From Actinomycetota bacterium (lineage in GTDB: Bacteria; Actinomycetota; Actinomycetes; S36-B12; CAIYMF01), in contig JAIUOK010000031.1 in the NCBI GenBank assembly GCA_020161245.1, forward strand, positions 1-55,257: a DNA stretch of 55,257 nucleotides. Reading direction: 5' to 3'. A model generated the notes under the pieces. That model did no database searches. It was not told where the DNA came from and saw only the letters and a program-made list of their open reading frames with translations. Made by a program: the position numbers and the translations under genes. Below, piece after piece: positions 22,286 to 32,227 of this stretch (the first letter of the stretch is position 1; the number at the start of each line of letters is the position of its first letter).

Positions 22286-23131
22286 CTAGAGGCGGCAGGC
22301 GAGGATGTCGGTGACGAGGATTCCCCGCGCGCCCATGTCGTAGAGCTCGTCCATGATCCGGTGCACCTCGCGCTTGGGGACCATCGCGCGCACCGCGACC
22401 CAGCCCTGGTCGTGCAGCGGCGACACGGTCGGCGACTCGATGCCGGGCGTGAGCTCGCAGGCGCGCTCGACGAGCTCGGCGCGGATGTCGTAGTCGACGA
22501 GCACGTACGACCGGGCGACGATGACGCCCTGCAGGCGGCGCACGAACGTGTCGACCGCGACATCGGGGGCAGCACCGGCACGGCGGACGAGCAGCGCCTG
22601 GCTGACCAGCAGCGGCTCGCCGATGACCGAGAGGCCGGCCTGCTTGAGGGTGGTGCCCGTGGCGACGACGTCGGCCACGGCCTCGGCCACGCCGAGTCGC
22701 ACGGCGTTCTCGACGGCGCCGTCGAGCTTCACGACCGTCGCGGTGATGCCGAGCTCGCCGAGCCGCGTGGCCAGCAGGCCGGGGTACGACGTGGCGATCC
22801 GCTTGCCGGCGAGGTCCTCGATCGACGTCGCGCTGCCGGCCGGGGCGGCGAAGCGGAACGTCGACGGGGCGAAGCCGAGCTCGAGCAGGGTGTCGGTCTC
22901 GACGCCGGAGTCGAGGACGAGGTCCAGGCCCGTGATGCCGATGTCGAGCTGGCCGCTCGCCACGTAGGTCGCGATGTCGCGCGGCCTCAGGAAGAAGAAC
23001 TCGACGTCGTTGTCGGGGTCCTGCACGACGAGCTCGCGCGCGCCGTGGGCGGCGGGGTAGCCGGCCTCGCGCAGCATCTCGCGGGCAGGCTCGGAGAGCT
23101 GGCCCTTGTTGGGCAGAGCGACACGCAGCAT
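22286..23131 (-). CDS. hisG: ATP phosphoribosyltransferase, long form
   Basis: This is the first enzyme of histidine synthesis, joining ATP and PRPP. The 281-residue product is the long, histidine-inhibited type. The catalytic domain begins MLRVALPNKGQLSEPAREML, the PRPP-binding motif is VVATGTTLKQAGL (about 161-173), and a C-terminal ACT-like regulatory domain (about 210-281, ending ILVTDILACRL) is present. It does not need HisZ. It follows hisE by 43 bp and is part of the transcript that begins at the FMN riboswitch, unless an internal promoter exists that I cannot see. Confidence 0.96.
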   Translation of the reverse strand: MLRVALPNKGQLSEPAREMLREAGYPAAHGARELVVQDPDNDVEFFFLRPRDIATYVASGQLDIGITGLDLVLDSGVETDTLLELGFAPSTFRFAAPAGSATSIEDLAGKRIATSYPGLLATRLGELGITATVVKLDGAVENAVRLGVAEAVADVVATGTTLKQAGLSVIGEPLLVSQALLVRRAGAAPDVAVDTFVRRLQGVIVARSYVLVDYDIRAELVERACELTPGIESPTVSPLHDQGWVAVRAMVPKREVHRIMDELYDMGARGILVTDILACRL

Positions 23132-23174
23132 GGGGGGCGTCCTCGGTCCGAGTCGGGGAAGGGCTGGGCTCGGA

Positions 23175-23441
23175 CTACAGATGCCGGTAGACGTCCTCGA
23201 GCTCGACGTCGGCCGCGAGCATGAGCACCTGCGTGAAGAAGATCAGCTGGGCGATCTCCTGCGCGGCGCGCTCCTTGCCCTCGAACTCGGCCGCCATCCA
23301 CGCCTCGGCGGCCTCCTCGACGACCTTCTTGCCGATCCCGTGGACGCCGTCCTCCTCGAGACGGACGACGGTGCCCGACGTGCGGTCGCGGTTGATCCAC
23401 TTGGTGCGCAGCTCGGAGTGCAGCTCCTCGAACGTCTTCAC
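23175..23441 (-). CDS. hisE: Phosphoribosyl-ATP pyrophosphatase
   Basis: This enzyme carries out the second step of histidine synthesis, hydrolysing PR-ATP to PR-AMP and pyrophosphate. The 88-residue stand-alone form is usual in actinobacteria. The MazG-like metal site is seen in [19 protein letters not shown], with further acidic residues in [22 protein letters not shown]. The GTG start at 23441 overlaps the ribH stop (GTGA), so its translation is tied to a riboflavin gene. Confidence 0.95.
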   Translation of the reverse strand: MKTFEELHSELRTKWINRDRTSGTVVRLEEDGVHGIGKKVVEEAAEAWMAAEFEGKERAAQEIAQLIFFTQVLMLAADVELEDVYRHL

Positions 23442-23938
23442 GAGGCAAAGCCTACGGAACCCCTCGGCGCGAGCCCGCGCAGGGTGAGCAGGACCGAGAT
23501 CGCGGCCTCCACGGCCTCGCGGCCCTTGTCCTCGGCGGAGTCCGGCAGACCCGCCCGCGCGAGGGCCTGGGCCTCGGTGTCGCAGGTCAGCAGGCCGAAG
23601 CCGACGGGCACCCCGGTGTCGAGCGCGACGCGCGAGAGCCCCTCGGTCGCGGCGTCGCAGACGTACTCGAAGTGCGGCGTGCCGCCGCGGATCACGACGC
23701 CGAGCGCGACGACTGCGTCGTAGCCGCCGGTGGTGGCGCACGCCTTGGCCACGATGGGCAGCTCGAAGGCGCCGGGCACACGGACGATGTCGTAGCGGGC
23801 GCCGAGCCCGTCGAGCGCCCGGACGGCACCGGAGACGAGGCCGTCCATGACGACGTCGTGCCACTGCGAGGCCACGACGGCGACGCGGACGTCGGAGGTG
23901 CCGGGCAGGTCGAGGCTGGGTGCGCCCTTGCCGCTCAT
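23438..23938 (-). CDS. ribH: 6,7-dimethyl-8-ribityllumazine synthase
   Basis: Lumazine synthase condenses the ribityl-aminouracil with dihydroxybutanone phosphate; it assembles into pentamers or 60-mers. The 166-residue product has [16 protein letters not shown] (N-terminal substrate site), [13 protein letters not shown] (about 54-66), and [17 protein letters not shown] with the catalytic His. [20 protein letters not shown] is the conserved C-terminal segment. The ATG overlaps the ribBA stop (ATGA). Confidence 0.97.
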   Translation of the reverse strand: MSGKGAPSLDLPGTSDVRVAVVASQWHDVVMDGLVSGAVRALDGLGARYDIVRVPGAFELPIVAKACATTGGYDAVVALGVVIRGGTPHFEYVCDAATEGLSRVALDTGVPVGFGLLTCDTEAQALARAGLPDSAEDKGREAVEAAISVLLTLRGLAPRGSVGFAS

Positions 23939-25197
23939 GACGGGTTCCCTTCGGGGAGCTCGAGGTCCTCGGGCAGGTCGTGCCCCATGCGGTCGCGCTT
24001 GGTCTGCAGGTAGTGCAGGTTCTCGGGCGTCGCGCGCACCGCGAGGGGCACGCGCTCGACGATGGACAGACCGTAGCCCTCGAGCCCGGCGCGCTTGGCC
24101 GGGTTGTTGGTGAGCAGCCGCATCGTGCGGACGCCGAGGTCGGCGAGGATCTGCGCGCCCGTGCCGTACTCGCGCGCGTCGGCGGGCAGGCCCAGCTCGA
24201 GGTTGGCGTCGACGGTGTCGGAGCCGCCGTCCTGCAGGGCGTACGCGCGGAGCTTGTGCAGCAGGCCGATGCCGCGCCCCTCGTGGCCGCGGACGTACAG
24301 CACGACGCCGCGTCCCTCCTCCGCGACCTGGCGCAGCGCCGCGTGCAGCTGCGGACCGCAGTCGCAGCGGCGGGAGGCGAACACGTCGCCGGTGAGGCAC
24401 TCCGAGTGCACGCGCACCAGGACGTCCTGGCCGTCGCCGATGTCGCCGCGCACGAGGGCGACATGCTCCACGCCGTCGAGACGGGAGCGGAACCCGACGG
24501 CCTGGAAGTCGCCGAACTCCGTGGGCAGCCGGGTCTCGGTGACCCGCTCGACCTGGCTCTCGGTGCGGCGGACGTAGGCGATGAGGTCGGCGATCGAGAT
24601 CATCACGAGGCCGTGCTCGTCGGCGAACCTGCGGCACTGCGGCGCCCGCATCATCGAGCCGTCGTCGTTGACCATCTCGCACAGGGCGCCTGCGGGACGC
24701 AGCCCGGCGAGGCGGGCGAGGTCGACCGCGGCCTCGGTGTGGCCCGCGCGACGGAGGACGCCGCCCTCGACCGCGCGCAGGGGGACGACGTGGCCGGGGC
24801 GGGTGAGCTCCCAGGCCTCGGTGGCGGAGTCCGACAGCACCTTGATCGTGCGGGCGCGGTCCTTCGCGGAGATGCCCGTCGACTCCACGTCGCGGGCGTC
24901 GACCGTGACCGAGTACGCCGTGCCCTTCTTGTCCTCGTTGATGACCGTCATGGGCGGCAGGCCGAGCCGGTCGAGCTCGCGGCCCGGCAGCGCGACGCAG
25001 ATGTAGCCGGACGTCCAGCGGATCATGAAGCCGGTGAGCTCCGGCGTCGCCTTCTGCGCGGCGAAGATGAGGTCGCCCTCGTTCTCGCGGTCCTCGTCGT
25101 CGACCACGACGACGGCACGGCCGGCGCGCATGGCCTCGATGGCGTCCTCGACGGGGTCGAGCCGGATCCCCGCCCGGTCGCTGCTCACGGCGGTCAC
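23935..25197 (-). CDS. ribBA: Bifunctional DHBP synthase / GTP cyclohydrolase II
   Basis: This fusion makes both riboflavin precursors: dihydroxybutanone phosphate from ribulose 5-phosphate, and the pyrimidine from GTP. It has 420 residues. The RibB half is about 1-200, with [17 protein letters not shown] (metal-binding acidic loop) and [23 protein letters not shown]. The RibA half is about 210-420, with the zinc cysteines in [15 protein letters not shown] and [16 protein letters not shown]. The GTG start at 25197 overlaps the ribE stop (GTGA). Confidence 0.97.
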   Translation of the reverse strand: MTAVSSDRAGIRLDPVEDAIEAMRAGRAVVVVDDEDRENEGDLIFAAQKATPELTGFMIRWTSGYICVALPGRELDRLGLPPMTVINEDKKGTAYSVTVDARDVESTGISAKDRARTIKVLSDSATEAWELTRPGHVVPLRAVEGGVLRRAGHTEAAVDLARLAGLRPAGALCEMVNDDGSMMRAPQCRRFADEHGLVMISIADLIAYVRRTESQVERVTETRLPTEFGDFQAVGFRSRLDGVEHVALVRGDIGDGQDVLVRVHSECLTGDVFASRRCDCGPQLHAALRQVAEEGRGVVLYVRGHEGRGIGLLHKLRAYALQDGGSDTVDANLELGLPADAREYGTGAQILADLGVRTMRLLTNNPAKRAGLEGYGLSIVERVPLAVRATPENLHYLQTKRDRMGHDLPEDLELPEGNPS

Positions 25198-25790
25198 GAC
25201 GTCCTCCACTCGAGCATGCGCTCCACATACTTGGCCACGACGTCCACCTCGAGGTTGACGGGGTCGCCCGCACCCTTGGTGCCCAGCGTCGTCAGCTCGA
25301 GCGTGGTGGGGATGAGCGAGACGCTGAACCAGTCGCGGGCAGCCTCGACGACGGTGAGAGAGATGCCGTCGACGGTGATCGAGCCCTTCTCCACGACGTA
25401 CCTGCCGAGGTCCGCGGGCAGCGCGATCCGCACGACCTCCCAGTGCTCGCTGGGCGTGCGGCCGAGGATCGTGCCGACGCCGTCGACGTGCCCCTGCACC
25501 AGGTGCCCGCCCAGCCGTGCCGACAGCGTCACCGGGCGCTCGAGGTTGACCCGCGAGCCGGGCTCGAGCACCCCGAGCGACGAGCGGTCGAGCGACTCCT
25601 GCATGACGTCGGCCGTGAACTCGCCGTCGCCGTGCTCGACGACGGTGAGGCAGACGCCGTTGACGGCGATGGACGCGCCGTGGACCGCGTCGGACGTGAC
25701 CACGGGGCCGCGGATGCGCAGCCGTGCGGAGTCGGCCAGCGGCTCGACCGCGACGACGGTGCCGAGCTCCTCGACGATGCCGGTGAACAC
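25194..25790 (-). CDS. ribE: Riboflavin synthase, alpha chain
   Basis: This enzyme dismutates two lumazine molecules to riboflavin. The 198-residue product has the duplicated barrel expected. [12 protein letters not shown] starts the first barrel and [13 protein letters not shown] is its ligand site. [16 protein letters not shown] and [14 protein letters not shown] mark the second. GTG at 25790 follows the ribD stop TAA directly with no spacer. In Bacillus-style naming this gene may be called ribC or ribE. Confidence 0.96.
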   Translation of the reverse strand: MFTGIVEELGTVVAVEPLADSARLRIRGPVVTSDAVHGASIAVNGVCLTVVEHGDGEFTADVMQESLDRSSLGVLEPGSRVNLERPVTLSARLGGHLVQGHVDGVGTILGRTPSEHWEVVRIALPADLGRYVVEKGSITVDGISLTVVEAARDWFSVSLIPTTLELTTLGTKGAGDPVNLEVDVVAKYVERMLEWRTS

Positions 25791-26837
25791 TTAACCCTCC
25801 TCGGCCCGGAGCACCCGGGCATCGATGCGCACGTCGCCGCCCACGAGGGAGACGCCGGCGACCTGCAGACGCAACGCGTCGGTGATCGTGGACATGCCCG
25901 CGTCGCCCAGGGCTGCCGGACCCGACCCGAGCAGGGCGGGCGCGATGTACCAGCGCACGGCGTCCACGAGGCCGGCGCGCACGAAGGCGGCGACCAGCCG
26001 CGGGCCGCCCTCGAGCATGACGTGGCGGATCTCGCGCGCCTGCAGCACGCCGAGCACGTGGGCCGGGTCGCGCTCGCGGAGGTGCAGCGTCGGCGCGGAC
26101 GTGTCGAGGACGCGGGCGCCCTCGGGGATGTCGCGCGCGCCCACGACGACGCGCAGCGGCTGCTGGTCGTAGGACAGCACCTCGGCGTCGCGGCGGACCG
26201 CGAGGTGCGGGTCGTCCTCGAGGACGGTGCCGGTGCCGACCACGACGGCGCCGACGGAGGCCCGCAGGGCGTGGACGTCGGCGCGGGCCTCGGCACCGGT
26301 GATCCAGCGGCTGGTGCCGTCGGCGGCGGCGACGCGGCCGTCGAGGGTGGTCGCGGCCTTCCACGTGACGAAGGGGCGGCCGTGCACGGCCTGGTGGGTC
26401 CAGTACGGGTTGAGCGCCTCGGCCTCGTCGGCCAGCACTCCCCCGACCACGTCGACGCCGTGGGCGCGCAGGTGGTCGGCCCCGCCGGAGGCGGCCGGGC
26501 TGGGATCGGACTGCGCGTGCACGACGCGGGCGACGCCGGCCTCGAGCAGGGCGGCCGAGCAGGGGCCGGTGCGGCCGGTGTGGTTGCAGGGCTCGAGGGT
26601 GACGACTGCGGTGGCGCCGCGGGCCCGGCTACCGGCGGCGCGCAGCGCCTCGACCTCGGCGTGCGGCGTGCCGGCGCCGTGGTGGTACCCCTCGCCGACG
26701 GCCTCGCCGTCCGGGGAGAGCAGCACCGCGCCGACGCGGGGGTTGGGGCCGAGCGGCGCGTCCGGGGACGTGGCGAGCTCGAGGGCGCGCCGCATCGCCG
26801 CGATCTCGCGGTCGCTGGCGGGCGCTGATGGTGCCAC
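25791..26837 (-). CDS. ribD: Bifunctional riboflavin deaminase-reductase
   Basis: This is the first gene of the riboflavin operon. The 348-residue product carries an N-terminal deaminase (about 1-145), with the zinc site HAEVEAL and [14 protein letters not shown], and a C-terminal reductase (about 150-348), with [17 protein letters not shown] and [14 protein letters not shown]. The GTG start at 26837 gives the usual N terminus. The message is preceded by the FMN riboswitch, and 26838-26941 is the expression platform. Downstream genes overlap in a chain to the SseB-family gene. Confidence 0.96.
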   Translation of the reverse strand: MAPSAPASDREIAAMRRALELATSPDAPLGPNPRVGAVLLSPDGEAVGEGYHHGAGTPHAEVEALRAAGSRARGATAVVTLEPCNHTGRTGPCSAALLEAGVARVVHAQSDPSPAASGGADHLRAHGVDVVGGVLADEAEALNPYWTHQAVHGRPFVTWKAATTLDGRVAAADGTSRWITGAEARADVHALRASVGAVVVGTGTVLEDDPHLAVRRDAEVLSYDQQPLRVVVGARDIPEGARVLDTSAPTLHLRERDPAHVLGVLQAREIRHVMLEGGPRLVAAFVRAGLVDAVRWYIAPALLGSGPAALGDAGMSTITDALRLQVAGVSLVGGDVRIDARVLRAEEG

Positions 26838-26941
26838 CGGGTGCCGTCCTCGTGCTCGGGCCCGTGCGCCGGCGGGGCGTCAGGGGGCCACGGCAGGACG
26901 ACGAGGTGCACCGTCGCAGGACGGCGCACGACGACGACCGC

Positions 26942-27090
26942 GCGCGTCGCCTCCCATCCGGACTCTCACCGTCGGCTCCGGATGACCGTGCTGCGGATGC
27001 AGCAGGCTGACCGGATCAGCCGGCCGCTGGATGCGGCCGGGTCGCGGGCTTCCACCGCCGGTTCGGACTTCCACCGACCCCGGGACGCGC
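26942..27090 (-). promoter_or_regulatory. FMN riboswitch (RFN element)
   Basis: The RNA, read on the minus strand, has the RFN core. It runs GGGGTCGGTGGAAGTCC, ACCGGCGGTGGAAGCCCGCGA, a variable arm, CATCCGGAGCCGACGGTGAG and AGTCCGGATGGGAGG. A 7-bp P1 stem, GCGCGTC (27090-27084) with GACGCGC (26948-26942), closes the junction. TAGTCT at 27121-27116 is a fair -10, placing the start of the RNA close to the aptamer. The 104 nt between aptamer and ribD contain complementary tracts that could mask the ribD start. FMN binding should lower expression of ribD and of genes cotranscribed with it. Confidence 0.95.
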
Positions 27091-27182
27091 GAGCAGGTTC
27101 GCTCGTACGAGCCCCAGACTACCGGCGGGCGCCCCGACGGCCGCAGCGGCTTGCCGGGCAGCGGCACGGGCGGGCCCCGGCA

Positions 27183-27866
27183 TCAGTGCGCGCACCACCA
27201 GCTGGCGTCGGTGGCGGCCTGGGCCTGGGCGGCGAGCGACCGCACCGCCGCCGCGGGGTCGTCGGCGCCGTAGACCGCCGACCCCGCCACGAAGACGTCG
27301 GCGCCGGCGTCGGCGCACACCTCGATGGTCTCGGCCGCGACACCGCCGTCGACCTGGATCCAGAGGTCGAGGTCGCGGCCCTTCACCAGCTCGCGGGCCC
27401 GGCGGATCTTGGGGACGACGACATCGAGGAACCGCTGGCCGCCGAAGCCGGGCTCGACGGTCATGACGAGCAGCATGTCGATCTCGGGCAGGAGGTCGGC
27501 GTAGGCGTCGACCGGCGTCGCCGGGCGCAGCCCCATGCCCGCACGGGCGCCCAGCGCCCGGATCTCCCGGGCGAGCTTGATGGGGGCGGCCGCGGCCTCG
27601 ACGTGGAAGGTCACCGATCCGGCGCCGGCCTCGGCGTACGCGGGGGCCCATCGGTCGGGGTCCTGGATCATGAGGTGGCAGTCGACGGGCGTGGAGACGG
27701 CGCCGAGCAGGCTCTCGACCACCGGCAGGCCGAGGGTGAGGTTGGGGACGAAGTGGTTGTCCATGACGTCGACGTGCAGCCAGTCGGCCGCCCCCGCGAC
27801 GCGCTCGCACTCCGCGGCGAGGCGGGAGAAGTCGGCCGACAGGATGCTCGGGGAGATCTGGACCAT
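27183..27866 (-). CDS. rpe: Ribulose-phosphate 3-epimerase
   Basis: This enzyme interconverts ribulose 5-phosphate and xylulose 5-phosphate in the pentose phosphate pathway. The 227-residue TIM-barrel product has [12 protein letters not shown] (N-terminal), [16 protein letters not shown] (metal His/Asp), [22 protein letters not shown] (phosphate and metal site) and [10 protein letters not shown]. It lies just upstream of the rib operon, which consumes ribulose 5-phosphate through RibB; this order is common in actinobacteria. It is divergent from the GGDEF gene, separated by 106 bp. Confidence 0.96.
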   Translation of the reverse strand: MVQISPSILSADFSRLAAECERVAGAADWLHVDVMDNHFVPNLTLGLPVVESLLGAVSTPVDCHLMIQDPDRWAPAYAEAGAGSVTFHVEAAAAPIKLAREIRALGARAGMGLRPATPVDAYADLLPEIDMLLVMTVEPGFGGQRFLDVVVPKIRRARELVKGRDLDLWIQVDGGVAAETIEVCADAGADVFVAGSAVYGADDPAAAVRSLAAQAQAATDASWWCAH

Positions 27867-27972
27867 GCCGAAAGGCTAGCGATCGAGGCCGTCCCTGCCG
27901 ATGAGCCTCACGAGGGGCCGTTGTGCGACCATCGCGGGCGGCCGGACGGGTGACGCGGCGCAGGGGGGTCGG

Positions 27973-29214
27973 ATGCTCGCGGAGGAGCTGCAGGGGCAGG
28001 CGCCCTGGCTGCTGCGCGTCCGAGGGGCGGACCGCGTGCAGCGCGTGCGCGCCGTGAACGCCCTCGTCATCTGCTACGGCACGACGGCCCTGGCACTGCT
28101 GGCCGCGCCGCTGCTGGCGCTCATCCCCGGCGCGGGGCTCGCCGTGTCCGGCGTCGTCGTCGTCACGGCGCTGCTGTTCCTCGGCATCATCGCGCTGATC
28201 CGCAGCGGCCGGGTGTCCCTCGGGCTGACGCTGTTCTTCGTCGTCTTCCTGGCGTCGTTCGCGGTGAGCATCCTCGTCCTGCGCGACGCGCGCCTGACGG
28301 CCCTCTACGCCACGGCCCCGGTCGTCGTCGCGGGGGTGACGCTGCCCCGGCGCGGCGTCGCGGCCGTCACCGCGGCGGCCCTGGTCATCGGCATCGGCGG
28401 CACCCTGCTCTTCCCCATCTCCGACGGCAGCCCGATCCAGTCGTTCGAGGTGATCCTCGCGACCGTGGCCATCGCGGCTGTCGACGTCGTGGCCGCCCTG
28501 CTCGGCATGTGGGGCCAGCGCCAGGAGACGCTGCGCGCCGACCGCTCGGCCCGTGAGGCCAACGACCTCGCCGGCCGGCTCGCGCTCATCAACGCCGAGC
28601 TCGAGCGTCGTGTGGACGAGCGCACGGAGGCGCTGCAGCGGGCGCTCTCGCAGCAGGAGACCCTGGTCGCCGAGCTCGCCGACCTGTCGCTGCGCGACCC
28701 CCTCACCGGGCTGTACAACCGACGTCACGTCGAGCAGGAGGTGCCGCGGCTGCTCGCAGCCGCCGAGCGCTACGGGACGCCGCTGGCACTGGCGCTGGCC
28801 GATCTCGACCACTTCAAGCGCATCAACGACCTGTGGAGCTACAGCACCGGCGACGAGGTGCTGCTGCGGTTCACCGAGCTCCTGCGCGAGACGTCGAGGG
28901 GCACCGACCTCGTCGCCCGGTACGGCGGCGAGGAGTTCCTGCTCGTCATGCCGCAGACCACGGCCGAGCAGGCGCGCGTGGTGTGCGAGCGGCTGCGCCG
29001 GGCCGTCGAGGCCCACGGCTGGGACGACGTGGCGCCCGACCTGCACCTCACGGTGAGCGTGGGCGTGGCCGGCGCCGACGGCCGAAGCAGCCTGCTCGCG
29101 CTCACCGCCGCGGCCGACCGGGCGGTGCACGATGCCAAGCGCGCGGGGCGCAACCGGGTCGAGGTGGCGCCGGACGACGTTCCGCCCGAGGCCGTCGAGG
29201 CGCTCGAGGAGTAG
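27973..29214 (+). CDS. Membrane diguanylate cyclase (GGDEF domain)
   Basis: The predicted enzyme makes cyclic di-GMP from two GTP. The 413-residue product has about six hydrophobic segments (about 25-185) with no recognised sensor domain, a coiled-coil linker (about 190-240) and a GGDEF domain from DPLTGLYNRR to the C terminus. The active-site loop is YGGEEF (intact GGEEF), and an RGTD motif five residues before it fits the inhibitory I-site. The ATG at 27973 is chosen because GGGGGG lies just upstream; an ATG at 27901 has no ribosome site. It is one of few plus-strand genes here and meets rsmB tail to tail with a 4-bp gap. No EAL domain is present. Confidence 0.9.
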   Translation: MLAEELQGQAPWLLRVRGADRVQRVRAVNALVICYGTTALALLAAPLLALIPGAGLAVSGVVVVTALLFLGIIALIRSGRVSLGLTLFFVVFLASFAVSILVLRDARLTALYATAPVVVAGVTLPRRGVAAVTAAALVIGIGGTLLFPISDGSPIQSFEVILATVAIAAVDVVAALLGMWGQRQETLRADRSAREANDLAGRLALINAELERRVDERTEALQRALSQQETLVAELADLSLRDPLTGLYNRRHVEQEVPRLLAAAERYGTPLALALADLDHFKRINDLWSYSTGDEVLLRFTELLRETSRGTDLVARYGGEEFLLVMPQTTAEQARVVCERLRRAVEAHGWDDVAPDLHLTVSVGVAGADGRSSLLALTAAADRAVHDAKRAGRNRVEVAPDDVPPEAVEALEE

Positions 29215-29218
29215 GTCG

Positions 29219-30640
29219 TCAGCCGGTGCGGCGCAGGAGTGCCAGGTACATGCCGTCGGTGCCGTGGATGTGCGGCCAGAGGCGCAGGTCCGGGCCCTCG
29301 CCGAGGTCGTCGACCTCGGGCAGCAGCGGCCGGACGTCGAGGCGCTCGACACCGCCCGCCCGCACCGCGTCGTCGACGACGGCGGTGGTCTCGGCCAGGT
29401 GGGGCGAGCAGGTGGCGTAGCCGACGACGCCGCCGATGCGCACCGACCTCAGCGCCGCGGAGAGCAGGGCGCGCTGCAGGGCCGAGAGCTCCGCGACGTC
29501 GGACGGCGACCGGCGCCAGCGGCTCTCGGGACGCCGGCGGAGCACGCCGAGGCCGGTGCACGGCGCGTCGAGCAGGACACGGTCGAAGGACCCCTCGCGC
29601 CAGGGCGCGCTCGTGCCGTCCGCGGTCACGACGAGGTGGTGGCCGGGCGCCGAGCGCAGCGCCCCCGCCACGAGCTGCGCACGGTGGTGCGTGCGGTCGC
29701 CGGCGAGCAGTGCGGCGCCCCGCTCGAGGCCGAGGCCCACGAGGAGTGCGGCCTTGCCGCCGGGACCGGCGGCCATGTCGAGCCAGCGCGAGTCGGGTCC
29801 GTCGCCGACGTCGGCCCGGGCGAGCGCCAGGGCGACGAGCTGGCTGCCCTCGTCCTGCACGCCGGCGGCGCCGCTGCGGACGGGGCCGAGCGACGACGGC
29901 GCCCCGCCGTCGAGGGCCACGGCGTACGGCGACCAGCGGCCCGGCGACGTGCCCGGGAGGTCGAGGAGCTCGTCGACGTCGATGCGCCCGGGACGGGCGA
30001 CGAGGGTGACCGACGCGTTCTCGTTGTCGGCGACGAGGAGGTCCTCGGTGTCCGCCCACGACGGCTCGCCGGTCCACGACGACAGGGAGTCGTGCAGCGC
30101 CTCGACGATCCAGGCGGGGTGCGACTGCACGACCGACAGGTGGCCCACAGGGTCCGCTTGCGGATCGGGCGCGACGGCGTCGACCCAGTCGTCGAGGTCG
30201 CGCTCCCCCACCCGCCGCAGCACCGCGTTGACGAAGCGCGCACGCGACTCGCCGCCCACGAGGCGCGCGACCTGGACGGTCTCGCCGACCGCGGCATGCG
30301 GGGGCGTGCCGAGGAAGAGCAGCTGGTAGGCGCCGAGGCGCAGGACGTCGAGCAGCGGCACGTCGACCTCGGCCAGCGGGCGGTCGACGCACGCCGCGAG
30401 GACGGCGTCGAGCAGGCCGCGGCGGCGCAGGGTGCCGTAGGCGAGCGTGGTGGCGAAGCCGGCGTCGCGGCCCGACAGCCCGGCGTCGGCGAGGATCCGC
30501 GGCGCGACCAGGTTGGCGTACGCGCCGTCGCCCTCGACGGCCCGCAGGACGTCGTACGCCGCGACCCGCACCGGGTCGGCGGGCCGGCGGTCGCCGCGCC
30601 ACTGCGCCGGGCGCGAGTGGTGGCCGCGGTCGCCGGCCAT
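29219..30640 (-). CDS. rsmB: 16S rRNA cytosine(967)-C5-methyltransferase, RsmB/Fmu family
   Basis: This is a SAM-dependent rRNA m5C methyltransferase. The 473-residue product has a NusB-like N-terminal domain (about 20-170, RVAAYDVLRAVEGDGAYANLV) and a Rossmann catalytic domain: DMAAGPGGKAALLVGL (SAM site), VLLDAPCTGLGVLRRRPESR (catalytic Cys of the PC motif) and VGYATCSPHLAETTAVV (second Cys). The ATG overlaps the fmt stop by one base (TGATG). The order fmt-rsmB-rpe is conserved in many actinobacteria. Confidence 0.95.
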   Translation of the reverse strand: MAGDRGHHSRPAQWRGDRRPADPVRVAAYDVLRAVEGDGAYANLVAPRILADAGLSGRDAGFATTLAYGTLRRRGLLDAVLAACVDRPLAEVDVPLLDVLRLGAYQLLFLGTPPHAAVGETVQVARLVGGESRARFVNAVLRRVGERDLDDWVDAVAPDPQADPVGHLSVVQSHPAWIVEALHDSLSSWTGEPSWADTEDLLVADNENASVTLVARPGRIDVDELLDLPGTSPGRWSPYAVALDGGAPSSLGPVRSGAAGVQDEGSQLVALALARADVGDGPDSRWLDMAAGPGGKAALLVGLGLERGAALLAGDRTHHRAQLVAGALRSAPGHHLVVTADGTSAPWREGSFDRVLLDAPCTGLGVLRRRPESRWRRSPSDVAELSALQRALLSAALRSVRIGGVVGYATCSPHLAETTAVVDDAVRAGGVERLDVRPLLPEVDDLGEGPDLRLWPHIHGTDGMYLALLRRTG

Positions 30641-31581
30641 CAGGACGCCTCGTCGCGTCCGAGGACCTCGCCGGCCTCGGGCCGCGTGCCGCGCGCCCAG
30701 TCGGCCGCGCCCATCTCCTTCTTGCCCTGCGCCCGGACCGCGCCGAGGACGACGGCGTGCGACGCCGTGCCGACGCGGACGCGGTTCTTGTCGATGCCGA
30801 GCTCGCCGGGAGCCAGCGAGGTGTCGTCGGCCAGCAACGAGACCGGGCCCAGCTTGAGGCGCTCGCCGCGGTAGGTCGTCCAGGCGCCGGGTGCGGGCGT
30901 GCAGGCACGGATCTGGCGATCGACCCGGACAGCGGGCTGCGACCAGTCGACCCGGGCGTCGTCGACGGTGATCTTCGGGGCGAGCGAGATGCCGTCGGCA
31001 GGCTGCGGCACGGCGACGAGCGCGCCGGACTCGAGGCCGTCCATGGTCGCGACGAGCAGGCCGGCGCCGGACTCGGCCAGCCGGCCGAGGAGGTCGCCGC
31101 TGGTGTCGGAGGGCCGCACCGACTCGGTGACCACGCCGAGGACGGGGCCGGTGTCGAGGCCCTCCTCGAGCAGGAACGTGGACGCGCCCGTGACGTCGTC
31201 GCCGTGCCACACCGCGTGCTGCACGGGCGCGGCGCCGCGCCAGGCGGGGAGCAGCGAGAAGTGCAGGTTGACCCAGCCCAGGCGCGGGATGCCGAGGGCC
31301 GGCCGGGGCACGAGCGCGCCGTACGCCACTACGGGGCAGCAGTCGGGCTGGAGCGCGGCGAGCTGCTCGAGGAACTCCGGGTCGCGGGGGCGCTCGGGCT
31401 TGAGCACCTCGATGCCGTTCGCCTCGGCGAGCAGCGCCACGGGCGAGGCCTGCAGCGAGCGGCCGCGGCCGGCGGGGGCGTCGGGGCGGGTGACCACCGC
31501 GACCACCTCGTGGCGCGAGGCGAGCAGGGCGCGCAGGGACGGGAGGGCGACCTCGGGGGTGCCCGCGAAGACCAGTCGCAC
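30640..31581 (-). CDS. fmt: Methionyl-tRNA formyltransferase
   Basis: This enzyme formylates initiator Met-tRNA with 10-formyl-THF. The 313-residue product has [20 protein letters not shown] at the N terminus, the catalytic region [21 protein letters not shown] (Asn, His, and the SLLP loop), DTGPVLG, and a C-terminal tRNA-binding domain (about 205-313). The GTG start at 31581 is needed for the complete first strand. def ends 5 bp upstream, so the formylase and deformylase are cotranscribed. Confidence 0.97.
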   Translation of the reverse strand: MRLVFAGTPEVALPSLRALLASRHEVVAVVTRPDAPAGRGRSLQASPVALLAEANGIEVLKPERPRDPEFLEQLAALQPDCCPVVAYGALVPRPALGIPRLGWVNLHFSLLPAWRGAAPVQHAVWHGDDVTGASTFLLEEGLDTGPVLGVVTESVRPSDTSGDLLGRLAESGAGLLVATMDGLESGALVAVPQPADGISLAPKITVDDARVDWSQPAVRVDRQIRACTPAPGAWTTYRGERLKLGPVSLLADDTSLAPGELGIDKNRVRVGTASHAVVLGAVRAQGKKEMGAADWARGTRPEAGEVLGRDEAS

Positions 31582-31586
31582 GGGGA

Positions 31587-32132
31587 CTACAGCCAGCGCG
31601 ACGAGATGCGGTGCGGCGAGAGCTTCACCTGGGGGGCGGGCTCGCCGAACCACTCCGCCTCGCGGATGGCCTTCATGGCCTCCTTGCGCGTCTCGGCGTC
31701 GAGGCGGTCGATGAACATGATGCCGTCGAGGTGGTCGGTCTCGTGCTGGATGGCGCGGGCGAGCAGCTCGCTGCCCTCGATCACGACCGGCTCGCCGTGC
31801 ATGTTCATGCCCTTGGCCACCACGCGCATCGAGCGTCGCGTGTTGAAGGCGAGCTCGGGCACCGACAGGCAGCCCTCGTCGCCCTCCTGCATCTCGTCGG
31901 AGAGGTCGAGCACCGGGTTGATGAGGTGGCCGACCACGTCGTCGACGTCGTAGGTGAAGACGCGCAGGCTGACGCCGAGCTGCGGCGCGGCGAGGCCGGC
32001 GCCGGGGGCGTCGAGCATGGTGTCGGTGAGGTCCTTGACGAGCTTGCGCAGCTCCTTGTCGAAGGTCGTCACCTCGGCCGCGGGCGTGGTGAGCACCGGG
32101 TCGCCGAACAGGCGGATGGGCTTGACGGCCAC
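31587..32132 (-). CDS. def: Peptide deformylase
   Basis: This metalloenzyme removes the formyl group from nascent proteins. The 181-residue product carries all three motifs: [10 protein letters not shown] (motif 1), EGCLSVPE with the metal Cys (motif 2) and QHETDHLDG with the HExxH metal site (motif 3). The GTG start at 32132 gives [14 protein letters not shown], the normal N terminus. It stands directly before fmt. Confidence 0.97.
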   Translation of the reverse strand: MAVKPIRLFGDPVLTTPAAEVTTFDKELRKLVKDLTDTMLDAPGAGLAAPQLGVSLRVFTYDVDDVVGHLINPVLDLSDEMQEGDEGCLSVPELAFNTRRSMRVVAKGMNMHGEPVVIEGSELLARAIQHETDHLDGIMFIDRLDAETRKEAMKAIREAEWFGEPAPQVKLSPHRISSRWL

Positions 32133-32227
32133 GCAGGGGCTCCCGGAGGTCGTGTCGGACGGGCGGATCGGGTGACCAGTCTACGGACCTGCGGGTGCGG
32201 CGGCCGAGCGCGGAGGCGGCCGACCGG

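Noticed and set aside
27901..27972. Longer start for the GGDEF protein at 27901
   Set aside because: It adds 24 residues without membrane or domain features and has no ribosome site, while ATG at 27973 is preceded by a G-rich site.
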